From Antrihabitans cavernicola (GTDB taxonomy: Bacteria > Actinomycetota > Actinomycetes > Mycobacteriales > Mycobacteriaceae): a DNA stretch of 64,000 nucleotides. Below the pieces are notes generated by a model that saw only the letters and a list, made by a program, of their open reading frames with translations, was not told the origin of the DNA and made no database searches. The stretch's first letter is position 1; each line of letters starts with the position of its first letter. Made by a program: the position numbers and the translations under genes. The stretch lies in NCBI RefSeq assembly GCF_008297975.1, contig NZ_VLNY01000006.1, positions 186,001 to 250,000 on the forward strand. Direction: 5' to 3'. Shown in pieces: positions 1-9,842 of the stretch.

Positions 1-2
1 GC

Positions 3-1319
<1,317 letters not shown>

Positions 1320-1334
1320 GTGCGGCTTCGCCGC

Positions 1335-1378
1335 CCGTGCGTGATTTTCAGTGCCCCAACACCGAAGATCACGCACGG
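1335..1378. terminator. Bidirectional stem-loop between lpd and the HxlR gene
   Basis: Two perfect 11-base arms, CCGTGCGTGAT (1335-1345) and ATCACGCACGG (1368-1378), flank a 22-base loop. It lies just after the lpd stop and its right arm runs into the last codons of the converging HxlR gene, the expected place for a two-way terminator. A second small hairpin, GCGGC-TTC-GCCGC, lies at 1322-1334. There is no long U tract, so termination is an inference. Confidence 0.5.
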
Positions 1379-1761
1379 TTGCAGTCGTACTCCTCCTGCG
1401 CCGCTGTAACAGTGGGCATGCCGGCTTCGACGACGTCGATCAATGCGCGGAGAGCGACCGCGACTTCGGTGCCCAGTTCGGTGAGGCTGTATTCGACTTT
1501 CGGTGGAATCGCTTCCAGCACTGCACGATCGACCATTCCGTCCCGCTCGAGTGCCTGCAGCGTCTGCGAGAGCATGCGTTCGCTCACGCCCTCGACGCGG
1601 CGTCGTAGCGCGTTGAACCGATAGGGCCCGTCGCTGAGCGCGGCGATAGCCAATACGCCCCACCGTCCGGTGACGTTCTGCAGCGCCTGCCGCGACGTGC
1701 ATGCGCTTCCGAATACGCTGAAGGCGAGAGCGGTGTCGTCCTCGGGCGTCGGTTCTTCCAT
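1369..1761 (-). CDS. HxlR-family transcriptional regulator
   Basis: 130-residue winged-helix DNA-binding protein of the HxlR/YtfH/QorR type. Residues about 20-110 carry the family core (TGRWGVLAI, RFNALRR, VSERMLSQTL, YSLTELG). A Cys near residue 21, just before the core, sits where redox-sensing HxlR members keep their reactive Cys. It is divergent from a quinone-reductase-like SDR gene, the arrangement of ytfH/ytfG (qorB) in enterobacteria and qorR in corynebacteria, so it probably represses that gene and itself in response to quinone or electrophile stress. A perfect inverted repeat lies in the shared promoter at 1790-1808. Confidence 0.85.
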   Translation of the reverse strand: MEEPTPEDDTALAFSVFGSACTSRQALQNVTGRWGVLAIAALSDGPYRFNALRRRVEGVSERMLSQTLQALERDGMVDRAVLEAIPPKVEYSLTELGTEVAVALRALIDVVEAGMPTVTAAQEEYDCNRA

Positions 1762-1789
1762 GTGACCAGGGTACTACCTGTTTCTATTG

Positions 1790-1808
1790 CACTTACTAAA
1801 AGTAAGTG
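1790..1808. promoter_or_regulatory. Candidate HxlR operator
   Basis: Perfect inverted repeat CACTTAC-TAAAA-GTAAGTG in the 90-bp gap between the divergent HxlR and SDR genes. Seven-base arms with a five-base spacer fit a dimeric winged-helix regulator. Assignment rests on position and symmetry only. Confidence 0.5.
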
Positions 1809-1851
1809 TATGTTGAAACGGAAGCTAATCGACCACGATTCAGGAGCGCAC

Positions 1852-2706
1852 ATGAGCATCGCAATCACCGGAGCAAGCGGCCAGCTGGGACGACTGGTGG
1901 TGGAATCACTGCTGGATCGCGGTGTCACGCCCAGCGACATCGTTGCCATCGTGCGCACACCAGCCAAGATCGACGATCTCGCGGCTCGTGGCGTCGTCGT
2001 CCGCACCGCGAGCTACGACGATCGAGCAGCGCTGACCGAGGCGCTCGCCGGCGTCGACCGAGTGCTGTTGGTTTCCGGCAACGAGATGGGCAAGCGCGTG
2101 GCGCAGCACGGCAACGTGATCGCCGCAGCCAAGGACGCGGGCGTCGGGCACATTGCGTACACGAGCATTCCGGACGCGACCACCACGCCGCTGCTGCTCG
2201 CCGGTGAGCACAAGGCGACCGAGCAACTGCTCGCCGAGTCCGGGCTGCCGACCACGCTGTTGCGCAACGGCTGGTACTGGGAGAACTACACAGGCGACTT
2301 GGCGGGAACCGTCGAGCGAGGTGTGCTGGCAGGCAGCGCGCGCGACGGCAGGGTTGCCGCCGCCGCTCGCCGCGACTACGCCGACGCCGCGGCAACCGTG
2401 CTCACCACCGACGGGCACGAGGGCAAGACCTACGAGCTCGGCGGCGATCAGCGACTGACGTATACCGAACTGGCCGAACAGCTTTCCGCAGTCGCAGGCA
2501 AGACCGTGGAATACCGGGATCTGCCGAAGGACGCCTACGCGAATGTCTTGCAGGAAGCCGGTCTTCCCGCCGACTACGCGGCCGTGCTCGCCGACTCGGA
2601 TGCCGGCATCGCGGTCGGCGCCCTCGACGTTACGAGCGGTGACCTGCAGCGGCTGATCGGCAGGCCGTCTACGCCGGTGGCCGACGTGTTCCGGGCTGCC
2701 CTGTAG
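1852..2706 (+). CDS. NmrA-like SDR, QorB-type NAD(P)H quinone reductase
   Basis: 284-residue atypical short-chain dehydrogenase. The N-terminal GASGQLG is the glycine-rich NAD(P) motif of the NmrA/QorB group; the rest aligns in style with YtfG/QorB quinone oxidoreductases, including the SIPDATTTPL segment and the WYWENY region. It likely reduces quinones or quinone-like electrophiles with NADPH in the cytosol. The start was chosen at the ATG preceded by AGGAG (1842-1846 region); upstream in-frame codons lie in the operator region. Divergent from the HxlR regulator, which supports redox control. Its last 38 bases overlap the 3' end of the converging beta-lactamase-like gene. Confidence 0.85.
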   Translation: MSIAITGASGQLGRLVVESLLDRGVTPSDIVAIVRTPAKIDDLAARGVVVRTASYDDRAALTEALAGVDRVLLVSGNEMGKRVAQHGNVIAAAKDAGVGHIAYTSIPDATTTPLLLAGEHKATEQLLAESGLPTTLLRNGWYWENYTGDLAGTVERGVLAGSARDGRVAAAARRDYADAAATVLTTDGHEGKTYELGGDQRLTYTELAEQLSAVAGKTVEYRDLPKDAYANVLQEAGLPADYAAVLADSDAGIAVGALDVTSGDLQRLIGRPSTPVADVFRAAL

Positions 2707-3907
2707 TTCCTGGCTGCGCTGTAAGAGCCTCGTCGACCGCGGCTTGCAGTTTCTTGCAGCGGTACTCGTCTTCGAGGGCCAGGCTGAGGCGGTTCACCGT
2801 GTACCCAAAGCCGATTCCGGTGCTCGGGTCGCCGAAGGCAAGTGAACCGCCGAGGCCAGGGGTGCCGAAGGCTCGGCCGTCGGGCGACCCGAACTGCAAC
2901 CGCGGCGACGATCGCCGCAGGCCGAGGTGGTAGCGGGTGTCGATGCCGAGTACGGCGTCGCGACGGGGCGGCGGCGCGTCACCGGTGATGAGCTCGAGGA
3001 CCCGCGTCGAGATGGGCAACTCCCCGGTATCGGCGGCCGCCGCACCGTAGATCCGCGCCAGGGCACGGGCGTTGGTGACGCCGTTGATGCTCGGAATCTC
3101 CTGGTCGAGCACCGAACGTCGGCGGATCGTCCACGCCGGGCCCATCGGCGGGTTGCTGGTGGCGTCGATGAACGGATGGCGCCCCGTCACGGTTCCGATG
3201 ACGATCGGCCACGCAATGCTGCGCTCGTGCAACAGGACGCCGAGCGGCTTCGACATGTAGGGATGCGCGACCTCCTCGATGTCGCGATCAGCCGCGAGGC
3301 CGTAGCCGAAGTCGACTCCCAACGGTGTAGCGAACTCTTCTCGCACGAAGGCGCCGAGCGAGCGACCTTTCGGATCGACTCGACGAAACAGCGCGTCCTC
3401 GTACAGTCCGACAGAGATGGCCTGATAGCCCTGCCGCGTCCCCGGCTCCCATGCCGGAACCTGTTCGGCGAGAACACTGTCGACCAAGTCGTGGTCGGAC
3501 AGGTCCGCCGTCCGAATCTTGCGACCGCGCAGATGGTGCAGGCCGCATTGGTTGTCGATCAGCTGGCGAACGGTGATCGACGCCTTGCCGTGCGAGGCGA
3601 ATTCGGGCCAGTACTGCGCGACGGGCGCGTCGTAGTCGAGGACGCCCGCCGAGACCGCCGCGGCGATGGCGAGCCCCGCGATGCCCTTGCTCGTCGAGTA
3701 GACGATGACGGTGGTGTCGCGCTCCCAGGGTGCGCGCGTCGCGGTGTTGCGCGTTCCGGCCCACAGGTCGACGAGCGGCTCTGCCCCGCGGTAGACGGCG
3801 ACAGACGCGCCGATTTCGCCGCGCCTGGCGAAGTTGCGTCGAAATTCGTCCGCGACTCCTTCGAAGCCCGGCGCGACGTCGCCGTGAATGGTGGGTACGG
3901 AACTCAT
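2669..3907 (-). CDS. Serine beta-lactamase-fold hydrolase (EstB/class C-like esterase)
   Basis: 412-residue member of the beta-lactamase/penicillin-binding-protein-like family. The nucleophile motif S-x-x-K is visible as STSK near residue 71, and a Tyr in GYQAIS near 160 fits the second catalytic motif. No signal peptide is seen, so it is probably a cytosolic esterase rather than a secreted antibiotic hydrolase. It is the last gene of a coupled operon: its ATG overlaps the stop of the upstream toroid gene (ATGA at 3904-3907). Natural substrate unknown; actinobacteria carry many paralogues of this kind. Confidence 0.85.
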   Translation of the reverse strand: MSSVPTIHGDVAPGFEGVADEFRRNFARRGEIGASVAVYRGAEPLVDLWAGTRNTATRAPWERDTTVIVYSTSKGIAGLAIAAAVSAGVLDYDAPVAQYWPEFASHGKASITVRQLIDNQCGLHHLRGRKIRTADLSDHDLVDSVLAEQVPAWEPGTRQGYQAISVGLYEDALFRRVDPKGRSLGAFVREEFATPLGVDFGYGLAADRDIEEVAHPYMSKPLGVLLHERSIAWPIVIGTVTGRHPFIDATSNPPMGPAWTIRRRSVLDQEIPSINGVTNARALARIYGAAAADTGELPISTRVLELITGDAPPPRRDAVLGIDTRYHLGLRRSSPRLQFGSPDGRAFGTPGLGGSLAFGDPSTGIGFGYTVNRLSLALEDEYRCKKLQAAVDEALTAQPGTTGQPGTRRPPA

Positions 3908-4824
3908 TGCAGGGATCGTACGGCCCTTACTGTCGCGTAACCGCGCCACTCCAGTGCTGCGGCAGGGGAGAAGCTGCCGAAATCGACTTCCCACCCGCCG
4001 TCGTCTTGCTGCTGGTCGGCGAGCCGCCGCAATTCGGTGTCGATCACGGCAGGCGCGAAAAGCTTGCGGCCCGGTCCTGGCATCGGTGCGAAGTCGAGTG
4101 CGCGCATCACCTCGTCGGCGGCGCCGCCCGCCACCTGCTTGATGCCGTCGCCGGGTACGAACGATCCGAGGTGCGCCAGGATCTCCGGCGCCTCCGGATA
4201 GGTGTCGTGGACGACACTGACGAATTGCACGGCGAACGCCAATTCGATTGCGTGCGTGTGCTCGTCGACGCTGCGGCAGGCCTGCAACGAGTACTCGGTG
4301 GCCCGTTGCAACCAGGGGTGGTCGGCGACTGCCGGATCGACTGCGGCGACGCGGTGGGCGTTGGCCGCGATCACCGACGTGATCTGCAACGACGACGTCG
4401 TCGGATCGGCCTGAGCCCAGAACGGCGCACAGCCTGCGGGCTCGGCGATGGGTAGCGCGAACGGCAGCCCGCCGTCGGGCAGCGTCACCGATTCGAGCCA
4501 GTCGCACAGTTGCGCGGCACGTGGGGTGAGGGCGGGTGCGATCTCGGCGAAGACCTCGAAGGCGTGCAGCGCACCGCCGGGCTGGCTTTCCTTCGCGCGC
4601 AGGTCGGGTTCGAGTCCCCATCCGTAGCCGCCGTCCGAATTGCGATAGGCGTCGACCGCTGCGAGGGTGGCGTCGACATCGCCACGACCGAGCACATGGT
4701 CGAATCTGCGCCGGTCGATCATGCGGGCATGGGTAGTCATGAAATCGGTCGCGGCGCGTAGGTCGATGGGCATGGGCTCAGTCTGCGAGATCCCGTGGCC
4801 TGCGGTCTTGACCTTTTCGGCCAT
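3904..4824 (-). CDS. Alpha-alpha toroid (prenyltransferase/squalene-cyclase fold) protein of unknown function
   Basis: About 306 residues. Repeated helical units with GGYGWG, DGGLPFA and DGGWEVDF resemble the QW-like repeats of terpenoid cyclase and protein prenyltransferase toroids. The DxDD of squalene-hopene cyclases and the zinc ligands of prenyltransferases are not evident, so neither activity is assigned. The start used overlaps the stop of the upstream AraC gene (TGATG), suggesting translational coupling; an internal ATG at 4773 (MPIDLRAATDF) is an alternative. It sits between a regulator and a beta-lactamase-like hydrolase in one operon. Small actinobacterial proteins of this type are usually annotated hypothetical. 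Confidence 0.7.
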   Translation of the reverse strand: MAEKVKTAGHGISQTEPMPIDLRAATDFMTTHARMIDRRRFDHVLGRGDVDATLAAVDAYRNSDGGYGWGLEPDLRAKESQPGGALHAFEVFAEIAPALTPRAAQLCDWLESVTLPDGGLPFALPIAEPAGCAPFWAQADPTTSSLQITSVIAANAHRVAAVDPAVADHPWLQRATEYSLQACRSVDEHTHAIELAFAVQFVSVVHDTYPEAPEILAHLGSFVPGDGIKQVAGGAADEVMRALDFAPMPGPGRKLFAPAVIDTELRRLADQQQDDGGWEVDFGSFSPAAALEWRGYATVRAVRSLQ

Positions 4825-5525
4825 CAGCCGGAACGGGCGTGCAAGAGTGCGGCAGGAGTCAGTCCGGTCAGCCGCTTCACATCGCGGGTGAGGTGCGCTT
4901 GATCGGCGTATCCCAGCTGTGCCGCGAGGTCGGCGAGTGACGAGTCGGAGCTCGCGGCCGCTCGGAGAAATCGGTGCAATCGCTGGACGCGCTGGAGTTC
5001 CTTGGGCCCGACACCCGCATGCTCGACGACCAATCGTCGTAACTGCCGACCCGACAGCCCGGCCGCCGAGGCGACGTCGTCGATGTCTGGTGCGTCGTCT
5101 CGGCCGAGGTCCGCGATGACACCGTCGATGCGCCGATCGGAGTCGGCCCATCGATTCTGCAAGGCCGCCGCAGCCCTCCGATTACGAAAAGCGGCTCGGG
5201 TCAACAGCTCCGACGCTGCTCGGTCCACTACGTCGTCAAGTGGCAGCACCTGGCCGCGCAGCTCGTTCGCCGGAATTCCGAGGGCGGCGCGGACCGAACC
5301 GGGTCGCAGGCGCAGGCCGTGGATCGTCGTACCCGCAGCCAGGTGTGCGACTTCCGGCGTCATCGTCGGCCCGACCAGCTGGGCGGTTCCATCGTCGTAG
5401 CCGATGATGTCCGCGCACGCGTCGGGCAGCACCAGCTGGTCGTGGTCGTTGTCGACGCTTTGCTGCCACAGAACGGCGACGTGTCGCCATCCTGGAACTC
5501 GCCATTCGACATACGACGACGGCAT
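4824..5525 (-). CDS. AraC-family transcriptional regulator
   Basis: 233 residues: an N-terminal sensor region (about 1-130, starting WRVPGWRHVAVLW) and a C-terminal pair of helix-turn-helix motifs (about 145-230, with GLSGRQLRRLV and LGYADQAHLTRD-type helices). The domain layout resembles DUF6597/AraC regulators. It lies two bases after the stop of the AhpD-like gene and overlaps the toroid gene by one base, so all four genes from 6070 down to 2669 appear to be one transcript, with the regulator inside its own operon. Inducer unknown. Confidence 0.85.
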   Translation of the reverse strand: MPSSYVEWRVPGWRHVAVLWQQSVDNDHDQLVLPDACADIIGYDDGTAQLVGPTMTPEVAHLAAGTTIHGLRLRPGSVRAALGIPANELRGQVLPLDDVVDRAASELLTRAAFRNRRAAAALQNRWADSDRRIDGVIADLGRDDAPDIDDVASAAGLSGRQLRRLVVEHAGVGPKELQRVQRLHRFLRAAASSDSSLADLAAQLGYADQAHLTRDVKRLTGLTPAALLHARSG

Positions 5526-5527
5526 CG

Positions 5528-6070
5528 CTACCGGTCGAAGTCTCGTTCGATGCCGAGGACGCCGATCGTGGTGGCCAAGCCGTCGTATTGCGTGACGATG
5601 AGACAGAACTCGACCAACTCGCGCTCGGTGTAGTGCTCGGCCAGCGCCTTCCACCCCACATCGTCGAGGTCCTTGGTCTGAACCAGCTGGTCGACGGCGG
5701 TGAGCAGCGCGCGGTGGCGATCCGACCAGGCTGGGTCGGTCGGACCCTGACGTACCTGTTCCAGCATCTCTCTCGTCACGCCGACGTGGCGACTGATGCG
5801 AATGTGGTGGTCCATCTCGTAGTCGCATGTGCGCAGGTGGGCAACCCGGAGGATGGTCAGCTCGGTGTCGAGCCGCGACAACTTGCCGCCCGGCATCAGG
5901 GTGGAGCTGTAGTGCAGCCAGCCGGTGAACTGGAGCCCAGTGCGGGCCAGGGTGCTGAACAGATGCGCGTCGTCGACGCGGCCGACCTTGGCGACCACCC
6001 GGGTGATGGCCCAGTTGATCGGTCCCAAATCTTTGAATCGGCCTGGCGTGATGCGCGGTGAGCGGGTCAT
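5528..6070 (-). CDS. Carboxymuconolactone decarboxylase/AhpD-like protein
   Basis: 180-residue protein with the CMD fold. The central helix reads TELTILRVAHLRTCDYEMDHH; only one Cys is present where AhpD has CxxC, so a thiol peroxidase relay like AhpD is unlikely. The sequence and neighbourhood resemble mycobacterial Rv0464c, which sits between lpdC and ramB; here that backbone gene has acquired three downstream genes. It is the first gene of the operon 6070-2669 and is divergent from the fadE5-like gene. Biochemical role unknown. Confidence 0.8.
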   Translation of the reverse strand: MTRSPRITPGRFKDLGPINWAITRVVAKVGRVDDAHLFSTLARTGLQFTGWLHYSSTLMPGGKLSRLDTELTILRVAHLRTCDYEMDHHIRISRHVGVTREMLEQVRQGPTDPAWSDRHRALLTAVDQLVQTKDLDDVGWKALAEHYTERELVEFCLIVTQYDGLATTIGVLGIERDFDR

Positions 6071-6167
6071 GATTCGAGGCTAACGCAGGCCATCGCCAAC
6101 CTACGGTTGCGTATTGATTCAACGATGGTGCAAGCTCGCGGAAATCTGCCTTTCGCGAAGGAGTCCT

Positions 6168-7994
6168 GTGGGGCACTACAAGAGCGCTGTCCGCGATCTC
6201 GAGTTCAACATCTTCGAGGTGTTCGGTGTCGGGGCGTTGCTCGACGGCGGCGCCTACGGAGACCTCGATACCGACACCGCACGCGAGATGCTGGCGGAGG
6301 TCGCTCGGCTCGCCGAAGGTCCGATCGCGGAGACCTTCGCCGAGGCGGATCGTCACCCGGTCGGGTTCGACTCGGCCACCCACGAGATCACCGTGCCCGA
6401 CGAACTCCGCAAGACGCTCCGCGCCGTCCAGGACGGCGACTGGTCGCGCGTCGGCATGTACGAGGGCATGGGCGGCGTGCCCGCCCCGTCGGTGATCGTG
6501 TGGAGCATCGCCGAAATGATCGTCGTCGCCAACCCCGCGTTGAGCTTCTTCAACCTGGGCCCGGTGATGGGGAACGTGCTCTACGGCGTCGGTGACGATC
6601 AGCAGAAACATTGGGCCAAAGAGGGCTACGACCGCGGCTGGGCAGGCACCATGGTCCTCACCGAGCCGGACGCGGGATCCGACGTCGGGGCGGGCCGCAC
6701 CAAGGCGATCCAGCAGGATGACGGCACCTGGCACATCGAAGGCGTCAAGCGGTTCATTTCGGGCGGCGACGTCGGTGACACGGCGGAAAACCTTTTTCAT
6801 CTGGTGCTGGCACGGCCGGAAGGTGCCGGGCCAGGCACCAAGGGCCTGAGCCTGTTCTACGTCCCCAAGTTCCATTTCGACCCGGAGACGATGGAAATCG
6901 GTGAGCGCAACGGTGCATACGTCACCGGCGTCGAGCACAAGATGGGCCTCAAGTCGTCGCCGACGTGTGAGGTGACGTTCGGTGGCACCGACGTTCCCGC
7001 CGTCGGCTGGCTGGTCGGCGGTGTGCACGACGGCATCGCTCAGATGTTCAAGGTCATCGAGAACGCCCGAATGATGGTGGGGACCAAGGCAACCGGAACG
7101 TTGTCCACCGGCTACCTGAATGCGTTGGAGTACGCAAAGATTCGCGTGCAGGGTGCCGACCTGACACATATGACCGACAAAGCGGCGCCGCGCGTGACCA
7201 TCACCCACCATCCGGATGTGCGTCGTAGCTTGATGATGCAGAAGGCCTATTCCGAAGGCCTGCGAGCCGTCTACCTCTACACCGCGGCACACCAGAACGC
7301 CGACGTTGCCCAGTTGGTGTCCGGCGCCGATTCCGACTTGGCGGAGCGGGTCAACGATCTGCTGCTGCCGATCGTGAAAGGTGTTGGCTCCGAACGTGCT
7401 TACGAGTTGCTGACGGAAAGCCTGCAGACGCTCGGCGGGTCCGGCTATTTGCAGGACTATCCGATCGAGCAGTACATTCGCGACGCCAAGATCGACACCC
7501 TGTACGAGGGCACGACGGCAATTCAGGCGCAGGACTTCTTCTTTCGCAAGATCGCGCGCGATCGCGGCGTGGCCTTGGCGCATGTGGCGACTGCGATCAA
7601 GGCGACGGTCGAGGGTGAGGGTGGCTTCACGGCGGAACGTGCGCTTCTCGGAACCGCGCTCGACGACGTGCAAGCCATGGCTGCGGCGCTCACCGGCTAC
7701 CTGATGGCGGCGCAGCAGACACCGACGGAGCTGTACAAGGTGGGGCTTGCGTCGGTCCGATTCCTCTATGCCGTAGGCGATTTGGTGATCGGCTGGCGGC
7801 TGCTGGTCCAGGCCGAGGTTGCAGGCGCCGCGCTGGCGGGTTCGCCGACTGCGAAGGACAAACCCTTCTACGAGGGCAAGGTTGCGGTTGCGTCGTTCTT
7901 CGCGAAGAACGTGCTTCCGAAGTTGACGGCGACGCGAGGCATCATCACCACCATCGATACCGACGTCATGGATCTGGACGAAGCAGCGTTCTAG
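6168..7994 (+). CDS. fadE5: FadE5-type acyl-CoA dehydrogenase
   Basis: 608-residue flavoenzyme for the first step of fatty acyl-CoA beta-oxidation. Length, the N-terminal [12 protein letters not shown] start, the FAD-binding [13 protein letters not shown] segment, and the long C-terminal extension ([15 protein letters not shown], ending MDLDEAAF) are those of mycobacterial FadE5, a broad-range long-chain enzyme, rather than of the usual 380-residue acyl-CoA dehydrogenases. The start is a GTG preceded by GAAGGAG with good spacing; upstream in-frame codons lack a ribosome site. An AraC gene converges on it and the 3' ends overlap by 29 bp. Confidence 0.92.
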   Translation: MGHYKSAVRDLEFNIFEVFGVGALLDGGAYGDLDTDTAREMLAEVARLAEGPIAETFAEADRHPVGFDSATHEITVPDELRKTLRAVQDGDWSRVGMYEGMGGVPAPSVIVWSIAEMIVVANPALSFFNLGPVMGNVLYGVGDDQQKHWAKEGYDRGWAGTMVLTEPDAGSDVGAGRTKAIQQDDGTWHIEGVKRFISGGDVGDTAENLFHLVLARPEGAGPGTKGLSLFYVPKFHFDPETMEIGERNGAYVTGVEHKMGLKSSPTCEVTFGGTDVPAVGWLVGGVHDGIAQMFKVIENARMMVGTKATGTLSTGYLNALEYAKIRVQGADLTHMTDKAAPRVTITHHPDVRRSLMMQKAYSEGLRAVYLYTAAHQNADVAQLVSGADSDLAERVNDLLLPIVKGVGSERAYELLTESLQTLGGSGYLQDYPIEQYIRDAKIDTLYEGTTAIQAQDFFFRKIARDRGVALAHVATAIKATVEGEGGFTAERALLGTALDDVQAMAAALTGYLMAAQQTPTELYKVGLASVRFLYAVGDLVIGWRLLVQAEVAGAALAGSPTAKDKPFYEGKVAVASFFAKNVLPKLTATRGIITTIDTDVMDLDEAAF

Positions 7995-8979
7995 TGCGCC
8001 ACGCGCTCGGAGCTTGATCGAACTGGCTTCGGAACCAGCGCGAGAAGCTGCCGAGCGACGAGAAGCCCAGCAGGTTTGCGACCTCCGTCAACGAGTACCG
8101 CTCGTTCGCCACGAATCGTTCGGCGAAAGCGACGCGCACCGAGTTCAGTACCGAGGTGAAGGTTTCACCGGATTCGGCGAGCTGGCGATGCACCGTTCGG
8201 CGGTCGATGCCGAGGCTGCGCGCGACCTGCTCCACCGAACACCGTCCTGTGGGGAGCAACGCCTCGATCAGCTCACGGGTCCGAGCCGGCATCGTCGCGC
8301 CGACCGAGTTGGGAAGCGAGTCGAGGATCTGGCGGGTGTAGGGACGCAGCAGCTCGTCCGCCAGTTTGTTGTGCGCATCCAGATCGCTCGAATAGAAGAC
8401 GATCCCGGTGAATTCGCCGTCGAAGACCGCTGTGTTGCCGAAAATCCGCCGGTGCGTCGTCGTATCCGCGGGTGCCGAATGCGCAAACACAACCGATGCA
8501 GGCTGCCATCGCCGACCGAGGAAGCTTTGCAGAATCTGATGAGTGGCACCGACAGCGAGCTCGATGGCCTGTCGATCCGCGACCGGTTCGCCGTGATCGA
8601 GACCGATGCGCAGAGTAGCCAGTCCATTCGCTTCGGTGAGGCGGATCCGGAGCGCCTCGTTGTAGGTGCGTTCGTATCGAATCAATATGTCGAGCGCGCT
8701 GCGGACTGTGGGTTCTTCCCGGATCACCAGGCTGAGCGGACCGATGTTGGCAAGTCGGCGGAGCTCGGCCATCCGGATGCCGAAATCCTCACGGCCACAG
8801 GCCGCCGCAGAGAGTTCCAAGAGTCGGGCGATGGACGTCGCGGCGATCCATCGATCTTGGACGGCCAAGCCCGCCGGACTCAGGCCGACCTCCTGCATCA
8901 GCGACGCCGCGTCCAGGCCGACCGACTCGCAGAGCTCGACGTATCGGTTCAACGCCGCGTATCGACCCAGCGGCTTCAC
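7966..8979 (-). CDS. AraC-family regulator with arabinose-binding-like N-terminal domain
   Basis: 337 residues. The N-terminal two thirds match the AraC-type arabinose_bd/OruR-like sensor domain, and the last about 100 residues are the two-helix-turn-helix AraC DNA-binding domain ([40 protein letters not shown]). This subtype often controls fatty-acid or amino-acid catabolic genes in actinobacteria. Convergent with and overlapping the fadE5 3' end, and divergent from a secreted-protein gene, either of which could be a target. Confidence 0.88.
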   Translation of the reverse strand: MKPLGRYAALNRYVELCESVGLDAASLMQEVGLSPAGLAVQDRWIAATSIARLLELSAAACGREDFGIRMAELRRLANIGPLSLVIREEPTVRSALDILIRYERTYNEALRIRLTEANGLATLRIGLDHGEPVADRQAIELAVGATHQILQSFLGRRWQPASVVFAHSAPADTTTHRRIFGNTAVFDGEFTGIVFYSSDLDAHNKLADELLRPYTRQILDSLPNSVGATMPARTRELIEALLPTGRCSVEQVARSLGIDRRTVHRQLAESGETFTSVLNSVRVAFAERFVANERYSLTEVANLLGFSSLGSFSRWFRSQFDQAPSAWRTRTLLRPDP

Positions 8980-9111
8980 GCTTCTACCTCCTGCCCAATG
9001 TCCCGAAATGATGTGTCGTGTGTCTCGTCAAGTAAAGCATGTGAGGTAAGTCGCATCTACCGTGTCTGTTTGTGGGTGGCACGCATCGACACGAAATCGA
9101 AGGACAGATTC

Positions 9112-9831
9112 ATGAAGGTCACACAACTGAGTGTCGTCGCGGTTGCGGCGATTGCGGCGCTGGGCATCGTGTCCGGCACAGCCAACGCGGCTCCGGTCGA
9201 CGGCGGGGCCAACGATGGGACCACCATCAGCACCGATCTGCTGCCTGGAATCCATTACACCGCAAGCATTGTCGATCACTCGGTAGTTGTGACGACGGAC
9301 GCGGGAAGGTTGACCACTCGCGACGGCCAGTTCGAGATCCTCGGTGCGAACGGTGACCTTGTTGCCGGCGTTCCGTTGACGTACCGGATGGACCAGCAGG
9401 ACTTTCCGATTGCCGCGCAGATCTCGGGGAATACCGTCACGTTGACGCCGAGCGCGACTCCGGTTGCGGCACAGGTGCATCCGGTCGCGCAGCAGTATCC
9501 GTCCGTGGACGCCCGCAATGCGGCGGCCTTCACGACGTTGGTGCAACAGACCACGTTGGCGGCGGCGTTGGGTGCGATGATCGGCACCGTTGTCGGCGGC
9601 GTGACCGGATGCCTGTTGGGTGCGACGGCGTTGACTGCGGCGACCATTCCACTGGCTGCGTTGTTGGGAGCGGGTCCGATCGCCGGGTGTGCTGCCGGCG
9701 CGGTGCTGCTTGGTCCGGTCGGGACGATTGCGGGTGCGATCGTGGTCGGTGCGCCGATCGTCGCTGTGTCGGCGTTCCAGTACTTCAGCGCGGTGAACGC
9801 ACCGTTCGCGCCTGCCCCGGCCCCGAAGTAG
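9112..9831 (+). CDS. Secreted protein with C-terminal glycine-rich hydrophobic region, function unknown
   Basis: 239 residues. Residues 1-27 form a Sec signal peptide ending in ANAAP. A beta-rich middle part (about 30-125) precedes a Gly/Ala-rich hydrophobic segment (about 135-225) with glycine-zipper-like spacing and two Cys (GCLLGA, GCAAGA). Similar proteins recur in Rhodococcus and Nocardia genomes as exported hypotheticals; the hydrophobic part may associate with or insert into the envelope. ATG start with AAGGACA upstream. No function is assigned. Confidence 0.75.
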   Translation: MKVTQLSVVAVAAIAALGIVSGTANAAPVDGGANDGTTISTDLLPGIHYTASIVDHSVVVTTDAGRLTTRDGQFEILGANGDLVAGVPLTYRMDQQDFPIAAQISGNTVTLTPSATPVAAQVHPVAQQYPSVDARNAAAFTTLVQQTTLAAALGAMIGTVVGGVTGCLLGATALTAATIPLAALLGAGPIAGCAAGAVLLGPVGTIAGAIVVGAPIVAVSAFQYFSAVNAPFAPAPAPK

Positions 9832-9842
9832 ACCGGAGCCCG

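Noticed and set aside
4824-7673. Very long minus-strand frame (about 949 codons) across fadE5
   Set aside because: Only its 3' end is the real AraC gene; the rest is antisense to fadE5, whose protein matches a known family end to end. High GC keeps antisense frames open.
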